DNA of 64,000 nucleotides, taken from assembly GCF_018448925.1 (NCBI RefSeq), contig NZ_RCWE01000004.1, positions 186,001 through 250,000 of the forward strand, read 5' to 3'. This DNA is from Photorhabdus akhurstii (GTDB taxonomy: Bacteria; Pseudomonadota; Gammaproteobacteria; Enterobacterales; Enterobacteriaceae). The notes beneath the pieces were generated by a model. That model did not search any database. It was not told the DNA's origin and worked only from the letters and a program-made list of their open reading frames with translations. The first letter of the stretch is position 1, and every line of letters starts with the position of its first letter. This document shows positions 16,877-31,800 of this stretch, in pieces. Made by a program: the position numbers and the translations under genes.

Positions 16877-19800
16877 ATGAAAGATAGCATTACTAAAAAA
16901 GCGGAAAGTATCCTTAAAGCCGAACTTCTCTCTCAGACATCAGAAAATATAACCAATAACGTAAAGAATATACCTGCTCTGTCACGTAATTGCGTCGTGG
17001 TCGGGGGAACGACCCTTGCAATATTCTGTGCCGAACAAATTCAGGCGGCCGGGCATACAATACAAGCAATACTGACGACTGATACCGTCCTGCAAACATG
17101 GGCTGCCCGGAAAGAGATTATTTGTGTGAACTCTGTCGAGGCATTACAAGCGCAAATTGCACAACATCCTGTGGACTGGCTGTTCTCCATCGTTAATCCG
17201 ATTATCCTGCCTGTGTCGCTGATTGGGCAGATTCGCTGCGGTGCTTTTAATTATCACAATAGCCCCTTGCCACGTTATGCGGGAAGTCATGCCACTTCTT
17301 GGGCACTGTTAGCGCGGGAGACACATTACGCCATTTCGTGGCATTGTATTGAGGCAGGGGTGGACACTGGTGATATAGCGGTGCAATGGCCGGTATCTAT
17401 TGAGGAACACGATAATGCATTTTCATTGAATCTGAAATGTTATCAGGCAGCTCAGGAAGGGTTTATCAAATTGCTTCGGGATCTTGAGCAGGAAGAGTTG
17501 GTGACTTATCCGCAGGATCTGACACAACGAAGTTTTTATGCTCAGTCTCGTCGTCCCGATGGTGGGGGGTATCTGTGTTGGCAGCAGTCGGGTGAGGTAC
17601 TTTCAGCTTTAGTACGGGCATTAGATTTTGGCGAAAATTATTTAAATCCACTGGGTTGCCCGAAACTGTTACTGAAATGGGGCACAGTGCGAATTTCCTG
17701 GCTTCAACGGCTGAATCACTATTCTGGAGGGGCACCCGGTACGTTGATTGCTGTAGAGGAGGATGCCTGGCAGGTAACAACCGGAAGTGAGGATGTTAGG
17801 CTCGGAGGGTTTGCCACACTTGAGGGAGAATTACTCTCCGCTGGGGAACTTGCTGATATATCAGAACTTGGACCAGGCAAGCAGTTGCCTCTGCTTTCTT
17901 CACAACAGACTCAGAATGTAAAAGATATCCTCCAGGCATTGGCACCCAGTGAATCATTCTGGCGTGAGCGTCTTGCCTCTTTTCTGCCACTCCAATTACC
18001 TTTCGAAACTGCCGGGAAGTCAGCAGCACCGGAATGGGCATTAAGTGCCTGGCAATCGCCGCTATTAGAAAATGGTGAAAAAAAACCATTGCAGACACTG
18101 TTACAGACATTTGCTATCTATCTTGCACGTTTGACTCATCAAACCGAGTTCCAAATCGGCTGGTGTGTGGATAGGGTAAAAGATGAATCGGATGTGTTGT
18201 CTGTTTTGGCGCCAGTGGTGCCAATGACTGTTAAGGTGGAGTTTGATCAGCCGTGGTATGCGGTAGCGAATTGGATGGAGGATGAGCTTGCACGGCTGAC
18301 GCAGCATCGTACATTTTGCCGTGATCTCCTTTCTTGTTCTCCTTCACTGTGTGTTATCCCAGCATTAACAGCAAGTCGCCCGTGGCGAGTTGCCGTCTCT
18401 TTCACGCCGGATAATAAACAGTGGGAGCAGAATGCATTAGGTGAATTGCTGACACTCCAGATAAATACTCAGGGTGGTTTTCGCTGGATTTACGATATAA
18501 ACCGTTTGAGTACGGAAGTGGTTCAGCGGATGAGTGAACATTTACAGGTGTTGGCATTATCGGCAGATGAACGGAATGACATTCCCGTCTGGCAACTTAA
18601 TTTGTTGCCTGAAGCTGAACGCACGCTGCTGCTGGAAACCTGGAACGCGACTGAAACGGTATATCCTGACCGGTTATGTATTCACCGGCTGTTTGAACTA
18701 CAGGTGGAGAAAACCCCTAACGCTATAGCGCTGATGTATGAAGAACGCGTTCTTAACTATGCTGAATTAAATGCCTGTGCTAATCGGCTGGCGCATCAAC
18801 TGATTACGTTGGGAGTCTCACCAGAGCAGCGGGTGGCAATTTGCGTCGCGAGTTCGCCAGCGCGGATAGTGGGGCTGCTGGCAGTACTGAAAGCCGGGGG
18901 GGCCTATGTACCGCTAGACCCGGCTTATCCGGGGGAACGTCTGGTTCATATTTTGACCGATGCTGAACCAGCTATTGTACTGGCAGATGATACTGGACGT
19001 GCCGCGTTAGGCGAAAAAGTACTGGCAACACTGACCGTGCTGGACCCGAATTCATTGCCCAACCACCCGGATAGTAACCCGCAAGTACCGGCGTTAACCC
19101 CACGCCATCTGGCGTATGTGATTTATACCTCCGGTTCGACCGGCATACCAAAGGGCGTGATGGTCGAACATCATGGGCTGGTTAACCTGATTCAGGAAAA
19201 AATCGTTCAGTTTGATATTCATCCGGGTAGCCGGATGTTGCAGTTTGCCTCATTTGGCTTTGATGCGAGTGTCTGGGAAACCATGATGGCATTGTGCAGT
19301 GGGGCTGCTTTGGCGATCCCGGACGACATGATTCGTCAGGAACCTCGCTATCTCTGGCATTATCTGGAAGAGCAGGCGATAACCCATGCCTGCCTGACAC
19401 CGGCCTTACTTCGGGAGGGGACCGATCTGCCGGTGATGACAATAAGACCGACGTTGATACTCGGTGGTGAGGCGCCTAGCGCAACACTGCTTCAGGCACT
19501 GAGTCGTCGGGCAACGGTGTTTAATGCGTATGGCCCAACGGAAATCACGGTGTGTGCAGCTACCTGGCGTTGTCCGTCAGACTACACTGAGGGCGTCATT
19601 GCGATTGGACGTCCGACAGCTAACACACAAGTTTATTTGCTGAATACTGACGGCCAGCCAGTGCCGTTAGGCGCGGTCGGTGAGCTGTATATTGGCGGTG
19701 TGGGGGTAGCGCGAGGCTATCTCAACCGCCCTGATTTGACAGCGGAACGTTTTCTGGCCGATCCGTTTAGTGGTGAACCCAATGCCCGTCTGTACCGGAC

Positions 19801-22800
19801 CGGGGATTTGGCCCGCTACCTGCCGGATGGCAATCTGGAATTTCTGGGCCGTAATGACCAGCAGGTGAAAATCCGTGGTTTCCGTATTGAACCGGGGGAA
19901 ATTGAAGCTCGATTGCTGGAACACCCGGCTGTGAACGAAGCACTGGTGCTGGCTCTGGGCGATGGTCAGAATAAACGGCTGGCGGCTTATGTGGTGGCAG
20001 AAGCAGATGACGGGCTAGTTAATAGCTTGCGTGCCTATCTGAGTGCCATTTTGCCGGATTATATGGTACCGGCAGCCTTTGTACGCTTGGATACCTTCCC
20101 GTTGACGCCAAACGGCAAACTGGATCGCCGAGCGTTGCCTGCGCCAGGGGCAGAAGCCTTTGCCCGTCAGGTTTATGCCGCGCCGCAAGGGGAGATAGAA
20201 ACTCTGCTAGCTGCTGTCTGGAGTGAATTGTTGGGCATTGAACAGGTCAGTCGGCACGACAGTTTTTTTGCTTTGGGTGGGCATTCGTTGCTGGCGGTAC
20301 GAATGATTGAACGTCTGCGTAATGTGGGGTTAACACTGGCAGTACGTGATTTATTCCAATCCCCGGTGTTATCTGAATTTGCCCAAACAGTAGGGCAATC
20401 ACCGGCGCTATTGGTGCTGGCGAATGTTATTACCCCGGCAACCTCGGTACTTACACCTGAAATGTTGCCGTTGATTGATCTGACTCAGACTGAGATTGAC
20501 CATATTGTGGCTCAGGTACCAGGTGGGGTTGCCAATATTCAAGATATTTATGGTTTGTCACCATTGCAGGACGGTATTTTGTTCCATCATCTGCTGGCGA
20601 ATAAGGGTGATCCGTATCTATTTATTAGCCAGATGATCTTTGCTGACCGTGCCTTGTTGGACAGTTATTTAGTGGCAGTGCAACAGGTGGTTAACCGTCA
20701 CGATATTCTGCGTACCGCCTTTGTTTGGCAAGGATTATCAGCGCCTGTTCAAGTGGTTTGGCGTCAGGCTCAATTATCAGTCACTGAACTGACACTAGAC
20801 CCGATTGATGGGCCGGTCCGTGATCAGTTAGCTCAACATTTTGACTTACAACATCATCGCCTTGATTTGAACCAAGCACCCTTATTGCACTTTGCGGTAG
20901 CGCAGGAAGAGGATGGTCGTTGGAGCGTACTGCAATTGCTGCATCATCTGATTGGCGACCATACGACGCTGGAAGTGATGAATGGTGAAATTCAGGCTTA
21001 TCTTGCCGGACAGGAAGGGAACTTACCTGTGCCGATCCCTTTCCGTAATCTAGTGGCTCAGGCCCGATTGGGGATGAGTGAGTCTGAACATACCCGCTTC
21101 TTTACTGACATGTTGGATGAGGTGGATCAACCGACGCTGCCATTCGGGTTGACGGAGGTGCATCGGGATGGTTCGCAGGTGACAGAATCGCACCGGATGT
21201 TATCCACTAAGTTGAATGACCGCCTGCGCAGCCAGGCCCGGCGTCTGGGCGTCAGTTTGGCGACTTTGTGCCATTTGGCTTGGGCACAGGTGTTGTCACA
21301 TACCAGCGGACAGACGAAAGTGGTGTTCGGTACCGTATTGTTTGGTCGGATGCAAGCGGGGCAAGGCGCTGACAGCGGTATGGGGCTGTTTATTAATACC
21401 TTGCCATTACGGCTGGATGTGGATGATACCCCGGTACAGGACAGTGTACAGGCAGCACATACTCGACTGGCGGAATTACTGGATCATGAACATGCGTCAC
21501 TGGCATTGGCCCAGCGTTGTAGCAGTGTGCAGGGGGAAACTCCGCTCTTTAGTGCTTTGCTGAATTATCGACATAATGATCAGTCGGCGATTCCAAATAA
21601 GGTAGTGCCAGGTATTGAATTCCTTGGTGCACAGGAACGAACCAACTATCCGTTTGTACTGTCAGTAGAGGACGGCGGTTCTACGTTGGGATTGACCGCT
21701 CAGGTGGTGCAGCCATTTGAATCAGAACGAGTATGCGGTTATATGCAACAGGCGTTGGAAAGTCTGGCCGCGGCGCTTGAACAGCATCCGGAGACACCGG
21801 TACGAACACTGAATATCTTGCCGACAGCGGAAAAAAAGCTGTTGTTGGAAACTTGGAATACAACAGAAACGTCGTATCCGGATCACGATTGTATTCACCG
21901 ACTGTTTGAGCAATGGGCAGAGAAAAGTCCAGATGCCACAGCACTGGTATATGAAGAAGAGAGTCTCAGCTATGCCGAACTCAATGCCCGTGCCAACCGT
22001 CTGGCACATCAACTGATCACGTTGGGCGTTACGCCGGACCAACGGGTAGCGATTTGCGTGTCACGTTCACCGGCAATGGTGGTGGGGGTATTAGCGGTGC
22101 TGAAAGCCGGGGGGGCCTATGTGCCGCTAGATCCGGTCTATACCGGTGAGCGCCTGGCATATATCTTGAGCGATGCTGCCCCCGCTATTTTGCTGGCGGA
22201 TAACGTCGGGCGTGATGCGCTGGGAGAGGACGCGCTGGCAGGTCTGACGGTACTTGACCCGAATAGTTTGCCTGATCAGCCGGACAGTAACCCGCAAGTG
22301 CCGACATTGACGGCACAGCATCTGGCCTATGTGATTTACACCTCGGGTTCGACCGGCACGCCGAAGGGGGTGATGGTCGAACATCGTCATATCCTGCGTT
22401 TGTTTGACGCGACTAAATCCTGGTATCACTTTAATCGGCAGGATATTTGGTGCCTGTTCCATTCCATAGCGTTTGACTTCTCGGTATGGGAATTATGGGG
22501 GGCATTACGCTACGGCGCTAAACTGGTGCTGGTTTCGCACGCGATTGCCCGCTCACCCCAGGAGCTGCATCAATTCGTGTGTCAGCACGGTATCACGGTG
22601 TTGAATCAAACCCCCAGTGCCTTCAAAGCCTTTATTGCCAGTTATGTCGCCAATCCGTTACCGGACTGCTTGCGCTATATCATCTTTGGCGGGGAAGCCC
22701 TCGATCCGAGTATTTTGAAGCCGTGGTATGCCCTGCGTGAGGAGACGTTGCCTCAGTTGGTGAATATGTACGGTATCACCGAGACCACGGTTCACGTCAC

Positions 22801-25800
22801 TTACCGGGCTCTGACTCGCCATGATGCAGAACAGACAACGAGTCCTATTGGCACGCGTATTCCGGACTTAACCCTCTATCTGCTGGATAAGTATGGTCAG
22901 CCAGTACCGTTAGGCGCTGTGGGTGAGTTATATATTGGCGGGGCTGGTGTGGCACGGGGTTATCTCAATCGCCCTGAACTGACCGTGGAACGTTTTCTGC
23001 CAGATCTGTTCAGTAGTGAACCGGATACCCGAATGTACCGTACCGGGGATTTGGCCCGCTATCTGCCGGACGGCAATCTGGAGTTCTTGGGCCGAAATGA
23101 CCAGCAGGTGAAAATCCGTGGTTTCCGCATTGAGCCGGGTGAAATCGAAGCCCGATTAATGGAACACTCAGCGGTGAGAGAAGCGGTCGTGCTGGCACTG
23201 GATGATGGTCAGGATAAACGGCTGGTGGCTTATGTGGCGGCAGAAGTGGATGAGGCATTGGTTAACCGTCTGCATACTCATTTAAGTGCGGTTTTACCGG
23301 ATTATATGGTGCCGGCCGCTTTTGTGCGTCTGGATGCCTTCCCGTTGACACCGAATGGCAAACTGGATCGACGGGCATTACCGGTGCCGGGGGAAGAAGA
23401 TTTTGCCCGGCAGATTTACGCTGAGCCGTCAGGGGAGATGGAAACCACATTGGCGGCTATCTGGCGTGAATTACTGGGCGTTGCGCGAATTAGCCGATAT
23501 GACAACTTTTTTGCACTGGGCGGTCATTCTCTGTTGGCGGTGCGGATGATGAACCGGGTAGCGGCGTTGGGGATTGAATTGCCATTGTCCACGCTGTTTA
23601 CATTCCCGTCTTTGATGGCCTTTGCTGAAGTGATGAGTGCCCGGTTTGATGAGTCAGGCGGGGCATTGCCCGCTATCGTTCCGCTATCCCGTGAGGGTAA
23701 ATTGTCGTTGTCATTTGCGCAACAGCGTCTGTGGTTCCTCGCCCAGTTTGAGGGAGTGAGTGAGACTTATCATATTCCGTTGGCCCTGCATTTGCGTGGT
23801 CGACTGGATATCGTCGTCTGGCAACAGGCGCTTGATACGCTGTTTGCCCGCCATGAAGCATTGCGTTCCGTTTTTGTTGCTGTTGACGGTCAGCCGCAGG
23901 TGAAATTGTTGTCGGCGGCATTGGGCCTGCCGATGAAAAAATATGGTCTGCGTAACACGCCTGATGTGGATGCACAGCTTGCGTCCCTCTCTGCTCAGGA
24001 AGTTGAAACACCGTTTGATCTTGCCAGTGGTCCATTAATTCGTGCCAGTCTGATACAGCTGGCTGACGATGATCACGTTTTCTTGTTGACCCTGCATCAT
24101 ATTGTTTTCGATGGTTGGTCTGTCAGCGTGTTGATGCGTGAATTGAGCACCCTTTACACCGCGTTTCTGGCGGGGCAGTCAGATCCGTTGCCGCCATTGG
24201 CGATTCAGTATCCTGATTACGCCGCCTGGCAACGTCAATGGTTGTCGGCTGAACGCATACAGTCTCAATCTGATTATTGGCGTGCGAGGCTGATTGATGC
24301 ACCGGTTCTGCTGGATTTACCTACTGACCGGCCACGTCCGCCTCAGCAGTCGTTTGCTGGAGCCTTATTGCCCGTCAGTCTGGATGCCGAGTTAACCCAA
24401 TCTCTAAAACGCCTGAGTGAGCAACAGGGCGTCACGTTATTTATGACCGTGTTAGCTGCCTGGGCAACAGTGCTGTCACGCCTGTCGGGTCAGGAAGATC
24501 TGGTTATCGGTACGCCGAGTGCTGGTCGCGGGCGTCAGGAAGTGGAATCCCTGATTGGCTTTTTTGTGAATACGCTGGCGTTGCGGATAGATTTATCCGG
24601 TACGCCGAATGTGGCGGAATTGCTGGCGCGGGTGCGGCAAACCGCGCTGGCGGCACAGGAACATCAGGACCTGCCATTTGAACAGGTGGTGGAAATCGTG
24701 CAACCGCCGCGCCGACTGGCGCACACCCCACTGTTCCAGGTGATATTTGCCTGGCAGAACAATGAGAACGCAGAATGGCAATTGCCGGGAGTGGCGGTTT
24801 CACCTGCCGATCAATTCGTCGATATCGCTAAATTTGATCTTGAATTGAGTTTGTCTGAGGTGGATGGCCGAATTGTCGGTTATCTAAATTATGCCGCCGC
24901 GCTATTTGATCAAGCGACTATTGAGCGGCAGGTGGGCTATTTCCATACCGTATTGCGGGCGATGGTGGCTAACCCTCAACAGACGGTCGGGAAAATCGAT
25001 ATCCTGACCGTAGCGGAACGCAAGTTGCTATTGGAAACCTGGAATGCGACCGAAATATCGTATCCAGATTACGGTTATATTCACCGACTGTTTGAACAAT
25101 GGGCGGAGAAAAGCCCGGATGCCATAGCGCTGGTATATGCAGGACAAGCCCTCAGTTATGCTGAATTAAATGCCCGTGCTAATCGGCTGGCGCATCAACT
25201 GATTACGTTAGGAGTGGCACCAGAACAGCGGGTGGCAATTTGCGTCGCGAGTTCGCCAGCGCGGATAGTGGGGCTGCTGGCAGTACTGAAAGCCGGGGGC
25301 GCCTATGTACCGCTAGACCCGGCTTATCCGGGGGAGCGTCTGGTTCATATTTTAACTGATGCTGTGCCAGCTATTGTGCTGGCAGATGATACTGGATGTG
25401 CCGCGTTAGGCGAAAAAGTGCTGGCGGCGTTAACTGTACTGGACCCAAATTCATTACCAAACCAACCGGATAGTAATCCGCAAGTACTGGCATTAATCCC
25501 ACGCCATCTGGCATATGTGATTTATACTTCCGGTTCGACTGGCATACCAAAGGGCGTGATGGTCGAACATCGTGGGCTGGTTAACCTGATTCAGGAAAAA
25601 ATCGTTCAGTTTGATATTCATCCGGGTAGCCGGATGTTGCAGTTTGCCTCATTTGGCTTTGATGCCGGTGTCTGGGAAACCATGATGGCATTGTGCAGTG
25701 GGGCCACTTTGGCGATCCCTGCCGATACGGTTCGTCAGGAGCCCCGCTATCTCTGGCATTATCTGGAAGAACAGGCGATAACCCACGCTTGCTTGACACC

Positions 25801-28800
25801 GGCCTTGTTCCGGGAAGGGACCGATGTGCCGGAGATGACAATAAGACCGACGTTGATACTCGGTGGTGAAGCACCCAGCGCAACGTTGCTTCAAGCACTG
25901 AGTCGTCGGGCAACGGTGTTTAATGCGTATGGTCCAACGGAAATCACGGTGTGTGCGGCCACCTGGCGTTGTCCGTCAGACTACACTGAGGGTGTCATTG
26001 CTATTGGGCGTCCAACAGCTAACACACAGGTTTATTTGCTGAATACTGACGGCCAGCCGGTGCCGTTAGGCACGGTTGGAGAGTTATATATTGGCGGCGT
26101 GGGGGTGGCGCGAGGCTATCTCAACCGCCCCGATTTGACGGCGGAACGCTTTCTGGCTGATCCATTTAGTGGTGAGCCCGATGCCCGGATGTACCGAACC
26201 GGGGATTTGTCCCGTTACCTGCCGGATGGCAATCTGGAATTCCTGGGCCGTAATGACCAGCAGGTGAAAATTCGTGGTTTCCGCATTGAACCGGGGGAAA
26301 TCGAAGCTCGATTGCTGGAACACCCGGCGGTGAGTGAAGCGCTGGTGCTGGCTTTGGGTAACGATCAGGATAAACGGTTGGTGGCTTATGTGGTGGCAGA
26401 AGCGGATGACCGGCTGGTTAACAGTTTGCGTGTCTATCTGAGTGCCATTTTGCCGGATTATATGGTACCGGCAGCTTTTGTACGCTTGGATACCTTGCCG
26501 TTGACGCCAAACGGCAAACTGGATCGCCGAGCGTTGCCAGCGCCGGGTGCGGAAGCTTTTGCCCGTCAGGTTTTTGAAGCGCCGCAAGGAGAGACAGAAA
26601 CCCTGCTGGCTGCTGTCTGGAGTGAGTTGTTGGGCATTGAACAGGTCAGTCGGCATGACAGCTTCTTTGCCTTGGGCGGTCATTCGTTGCTGGCGGTGCG
26701 GATGGTTGAACGTCTGCGTAATGTAGGGTTAACCCTGGCGGTACGGGATTTATTCCAGTCCCCAGTGTTATCTGAATTTGCCCAAACAGTAGGGCAATCA
26801 CAGGCGGTGATAGTGCCGACAAATGTCATTACCCCGGCGATCACAGCACTTACACCCGAAATGTTGCCGTTGATTGATCTAACTCAGTCTGAAATTGACC
26901 ATATCATTGAACAGGTGCCGGGTGGGGTGGCTAATATTCAGGATATTTATGCCCTGTCACCGTTGCAGGATGGCATTCTGTTCCATCATCTGCTGGCGAA
27001 TAAAGGTGATCCGTATCTATTAATCAGCCAAATGAATTTTGCTGATCGTCCATTGCTGGATCGTTATCTGGCGGCAATGCAACAGGTGATTAACCGTCAC
27101 GATATTCTGCGTACCGCCTTTGTTTGGCAAGGGCTATCGGCACCGGCTCAAGTGGTTTGGCGACAGGCTCAATTGTCAGTCACTGAACTGACATTAGATC
27201 CGGTTGATGGGCCGATTCGTGACCAGTTAGCTCAATATTTTGACCCACGTCATCATCGCCTCGACTTGAACCAAGCACCTTTGCTGCGCTTTGCGATAGC
27301 GCAGGAGGAGAATGGCCGCTGGAGCGTACTGCAATTGCTGCATCATCTAATTGGCGACCATACGACGCTGGAAGTGATGAGCAGTGAGGTTCAGGCTTAT
27401 CTTGCCGGACAGGAAGATAGCTTGCCTGCGCCGGTCCCTTTCCGCAATTTGGTGGCTCAGGCCCGGTTGGGGGTGAGTCAGGCCGAACATACCCGCTTCT
27501 TTACGGACATGTTGGTTGAAGTGGACGAGCCAACGCTGCCATTCGGGTTGACGGAAGTCCATCGGGATGGTTCACAGGTAACGGAATCGCACCGGATGTT
27601 ACCCACTAAGTTGAATGATCGTCTGCGCAATCAGGCCCGGCGTCTGGACGTCAGTTTGGCTGCGTTATGCCATCTGGCCTGGGCGCAGGTATTGTCGCGT
27701 ACTAGCGGACAGGTGAAAGTGGTGTTCGGCACCGTGCTGTTTGGGCGGATGCAGGCAGGGGAAGGGGCTGACAGCGGCATGGGGCTATTTATCAATACCT
27801 TGCCGTTGCGGCTGGATATGGATGATACCCCGGTGCAGGAGAGGGTGCGGTTAGCCCATACCCGGTTAGCCGGATTGCTGGAGCATGAACATGCGTCGCT
27901 GGCGCTGGCTCAGCGTTGCAGTGGAGTATCGGGGGAAGCGCCTCTCTTTAGTGCTTTGCTGAACTACCGGCATAGTGCGCAGCCAGTTACCACGGATGCA
28001 ATCATCAGTGGTATTGAAGTCCTTAGCGAGCAAGAGCGCACGAATTATCCGTTTGTCTTGTCGGTGGAGGATTTTGGTCACGCACTGGGATTGACGGCGC
28101 AAATTGTTCAACCGATTGATCCAGAGCGGATATGTGGTTATATGCAACAGGCGCTAGAAAGCTTGGCGGAGGCCCTTGAGAAGAGGCCAGAGGCACCAGT
28201 ACGGGCATTGAATATCTTGCCGGCAGCAGAAAAAAGGTTGTTGCTGGAGACCTGGAATGCGACTCAGGCGCCATATCCGGACCAGCGTTGTATTCACCAG
28301 CTATTTGAGCAACAGGTAGAAAGCACTCCTGATGCGATAGCGCTGGTGTATGGAGAACACATTCTCAACTATGCCGAATTAAATGCCCGTGCCAACCAAC
28401 TGGCTCACTGGTTAATTGGGCAGGGTATCCAGCCGGATAACCGGGTCGCCGTGCAGTTAGAACGTTCTATTGAACTGGTAGTGGCTCAGTTGGCTATCCT
28501 CAAGGCCGGGGCCGTTTATGTGCCGATCGATCCCAGAGTGCCGGATGAGCGGAAGCACTGGCTGATAACCGACTGTTCAGCCAAATTATTGCTTACTGAT
28601 ATCCCGGTTGACCTGGCCGATGAGATCGGCGCTATCAGGACGGAGGATTATCGCAATCCTGATTTGCTCCGCTCCAGTACTGAGCTGGCTTATATTATGT
28701 ATACCTCCGGCTCGACTGGTACACCCAAAGGGGTAATGGTGCCGCATCGGGCGGTAGTTAGACTGGTCATCAATAACGGGTACGCCGAAATTGGGCCGGA

Positions 28801-31800
28801 TGATCGGGTGGCGTTTGAAGCTAATCCAGCTTTCGATGCCAGCACCTTTGAAGTTTGGTCGCCGTTGCTCAATGGCGGTACGCTGGTGGTGATTGATCAT
28901 GCGACTTTGTTGACGTCTAAAGAATTTGTTCAGGCATTACAGACTTACCGCATTACCGTACTGTGGCTGAGTGTCGGGCTGTTTAACCAGTTGGCGGCAG
29001 AGTTGTCCCCGGCTCTCCCGCAGCTCAAAATCCTGATGGTTGGCGGCGATGTGTTGGAGCCACATGTGATTAAGCAGGTTCTGCGTAATAACCCACCTCA
29101 ACAATTATTGAATGCTTATGGACCAAGTGAAGGGACCACCTTTACCAGCACCTACCGTATTACAGCGTTACCGTCGGAAGTGGTGAGAATCCCTATTGGT
29201 CGACCGATAGCCAATACGCGAATTTATCTGTTGGATACAAGTGGTCAACCAGTACCGTTGGGTGCGGAAGGGGAAATTTATATCGGTGGAGATGGGGTTG
29301 CCTGTGGCTATCTTAATCGTCCTGAACTGACCGCGGAACGTTTCCTGCCGGATCCATTTAGTGACGAACCGGATGCTCGGATATACCGAACCGGGGATTT
29401 GGCCCGCTATCTACCGGATGGCAATTTGGAATTCTTGGGCCGTAATGACCAGCAGGTGAAAATTCGTGGTTTCCGCATTGAACCGGGGGAAATTGAAGCC
29501 CGGCTGATGGAACATCCGGTGGTGAGTGAAGCCGTTGTTCTAGTATTGGGCGATGGTCAGGACAAACGGTTGGTGGCTTATGTGGTGGCAGAAGAGAATG
29601 AAGAGTTGGTCAATCGTCTGCGCACTCACTTAAGTGCGGTGTTACCGGATTATATGGTGCCGGCCGCTTTTGTCCGCCTGGATGCTTTCCCGCTGACCCC
29701 GAATGGCAAGCTGGACCGTCGGGCGCTACCGGTACCGGGGGAAGAAGATTTTGCCCGGCAAATTTACACCGCGCCATCAGGAGAGATGGAAACCACATTG
29801 GCGGCTATCTGGCGTGAATTACTGGGCGTTGAGCGGATTAGCCGGTATGACAACTTTTTCGCACTGGGCGGCCATTCGCTGTTGGCGGTGCGAATGATAA
29901 ACCGGCTAGCGGCCTTAGGGATTGAATTACCGCTGTCCACGCTGTTTAGATTCCCGTCGTTGATGGCCTTTGCTGAGGCGATGTGTGCTCGGTTTGATGA
30001 ATCAGGCGAGGCATTGCCTGCTATCATTCCGTTGTCCCGTGAAGGCCAATTGCCGTTGTCATTTGCGCAACAGCGCCTGTGGTTCCTGGCGCAGTTTGAG
30101 GGAGTGAGTGAGACTTATCATATTCCGCTAGCTTTGCGTTTGCAGGGTCGCCTGGATATCGCCGCTTGGCAGCAGGCGCTTGATACGCTGTTTGCCCGTC
30201 ACGAAGCGTTGCGTTCTGTTTTTGTTGCTGTTGATGGTCAACCTCAGGTGGAGTTGTTGCCGGCGGCATTGGGCCTGCCGATGAAGAAATATGATCTGCG
30301 TAACACACCTGATGTGGAAGCGCAGCTTGCGTCTTTCTCTGTTCAGGAAATTGGTACGCCGTTTGATCTTGCTCGTGGCCCGTTAATTCGTTCCGCTCTG
30401 GTACAACTGGCTAATGATGAACACGTTTTCCTGCTGACTCAGCATCATATTATTTTCGATGGCTGGTCTGTCAGCGTATTGATGCGTGAATTGAACACCC
30501 TTTACACCGCTTTTCTTACCGGGCAACCGGACCCATTGTCTCCGTTGACGATTCAGTATCCTGATTACGCTGCTTGGCAGCGTCAATGGCTATCGGCTGA
30601 ACGTATACAGTCCCAATCTGATTATTGGCGTGCGAGACTGATCGATGCACCGATTCTCTTGGATTTGCCTACTGATCGGCCACGTCCGCCTCAGCAGTCA
30701 TTTGCCGGAAATATCTTGCCCGTCAGTCTGGATGCGGAGTTAACTCAATCCCTTAAACGTTTGAGTGAGCAGCAGGGCGTCACGTTATTTATGACCCTGT
30801 TAGCGGCTTGGGCGACGGTTCTGTCGCGTCTATCAGGCCAGGAAGATCTGGTTATCGGTACGCCGAGTGCCGGTCGTAGTCGGCAGGAAGTGGAATCTCT
30901 GATTGGTTTCTTTGTGAATACGCTGGCGTTGCGGATGGATTTATCCGGTGAACCCAATGTGGAGGAAATATTGGCGCGGGTGCGACAAACCGCGCTGGCA
31001 GCACAGGAATATCAGGACCTGCCTTTTGAGCAGGTGGTGGAAATCGTGCAACCGCCACGTCGACTGGCGCATACCCCGCTGTTTCAGGTGATGTTTGCCT
31101 GGCAGAATAATGAGAACACGGAATGGCGGCTGCCGGGATTGACGGTTTCACCTGTCGAGCAACTCATCGATATCGCTAAATTTGATCTTGAATTGAGCCT
31201 GTCTGAGGTGGACGGCCAAATTGTCGGTTATCTGAATTATGCCACCGCGCTATTTGATCAAGCGACCATTGAGCGACATGTGGGTTATCTCCATACCGTA
31301 CTGCGGGCGATGGCGGCTAACCCTCAACAGCCGGTCGGGAAAATCGATATCCTGACCGTGGCGGAACGCAAACTGTTATTGGAAACCTGGAACACGACCG
31401 AAATGTCGTATCCAGATCACAGTTGTATTCACCGACTGTTTGAGCAATGGGCAGAGAAAAATCCGGATGCCACGGCGCTAGTCTATGAACGGCACATCCT
31501 CAGTTATGCTGAATTAAATGTGCGTGCTAATCGGCTGGCGCATCAACTGATTACGTTGGGTGTAATGCCGGATCAGCGAGTGGCGATTTGTGTGGCACGT
31601 TCGCCAGCAATGATAATCGGGTTGTTAGCGGTGCTGAAAGCCGGGGGTGCCTATGTGCCACTGGATCCGACTTATTCTGGCGAGCGTCTGGGGCATATTC
31701 TGGCTGATGCCGAGCCGGCTATTTTGTTGGCGGATAATACCGGACGTGCTGCGTTGGGTGAGAAGGCGCTTGCAGACCTGATTATGCTTGATCCGAATAT

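Noticed and set aside
20942-20962. HHLIGDH in place of HHxxxDG, as a sign of inactive condensation domains
   Set aside because: All eight dual C/E domains in the protein have it and both His and the Asp are kept. As I recall, DH in place of DG is common in dual C/E domains, so it is a subtype mark.
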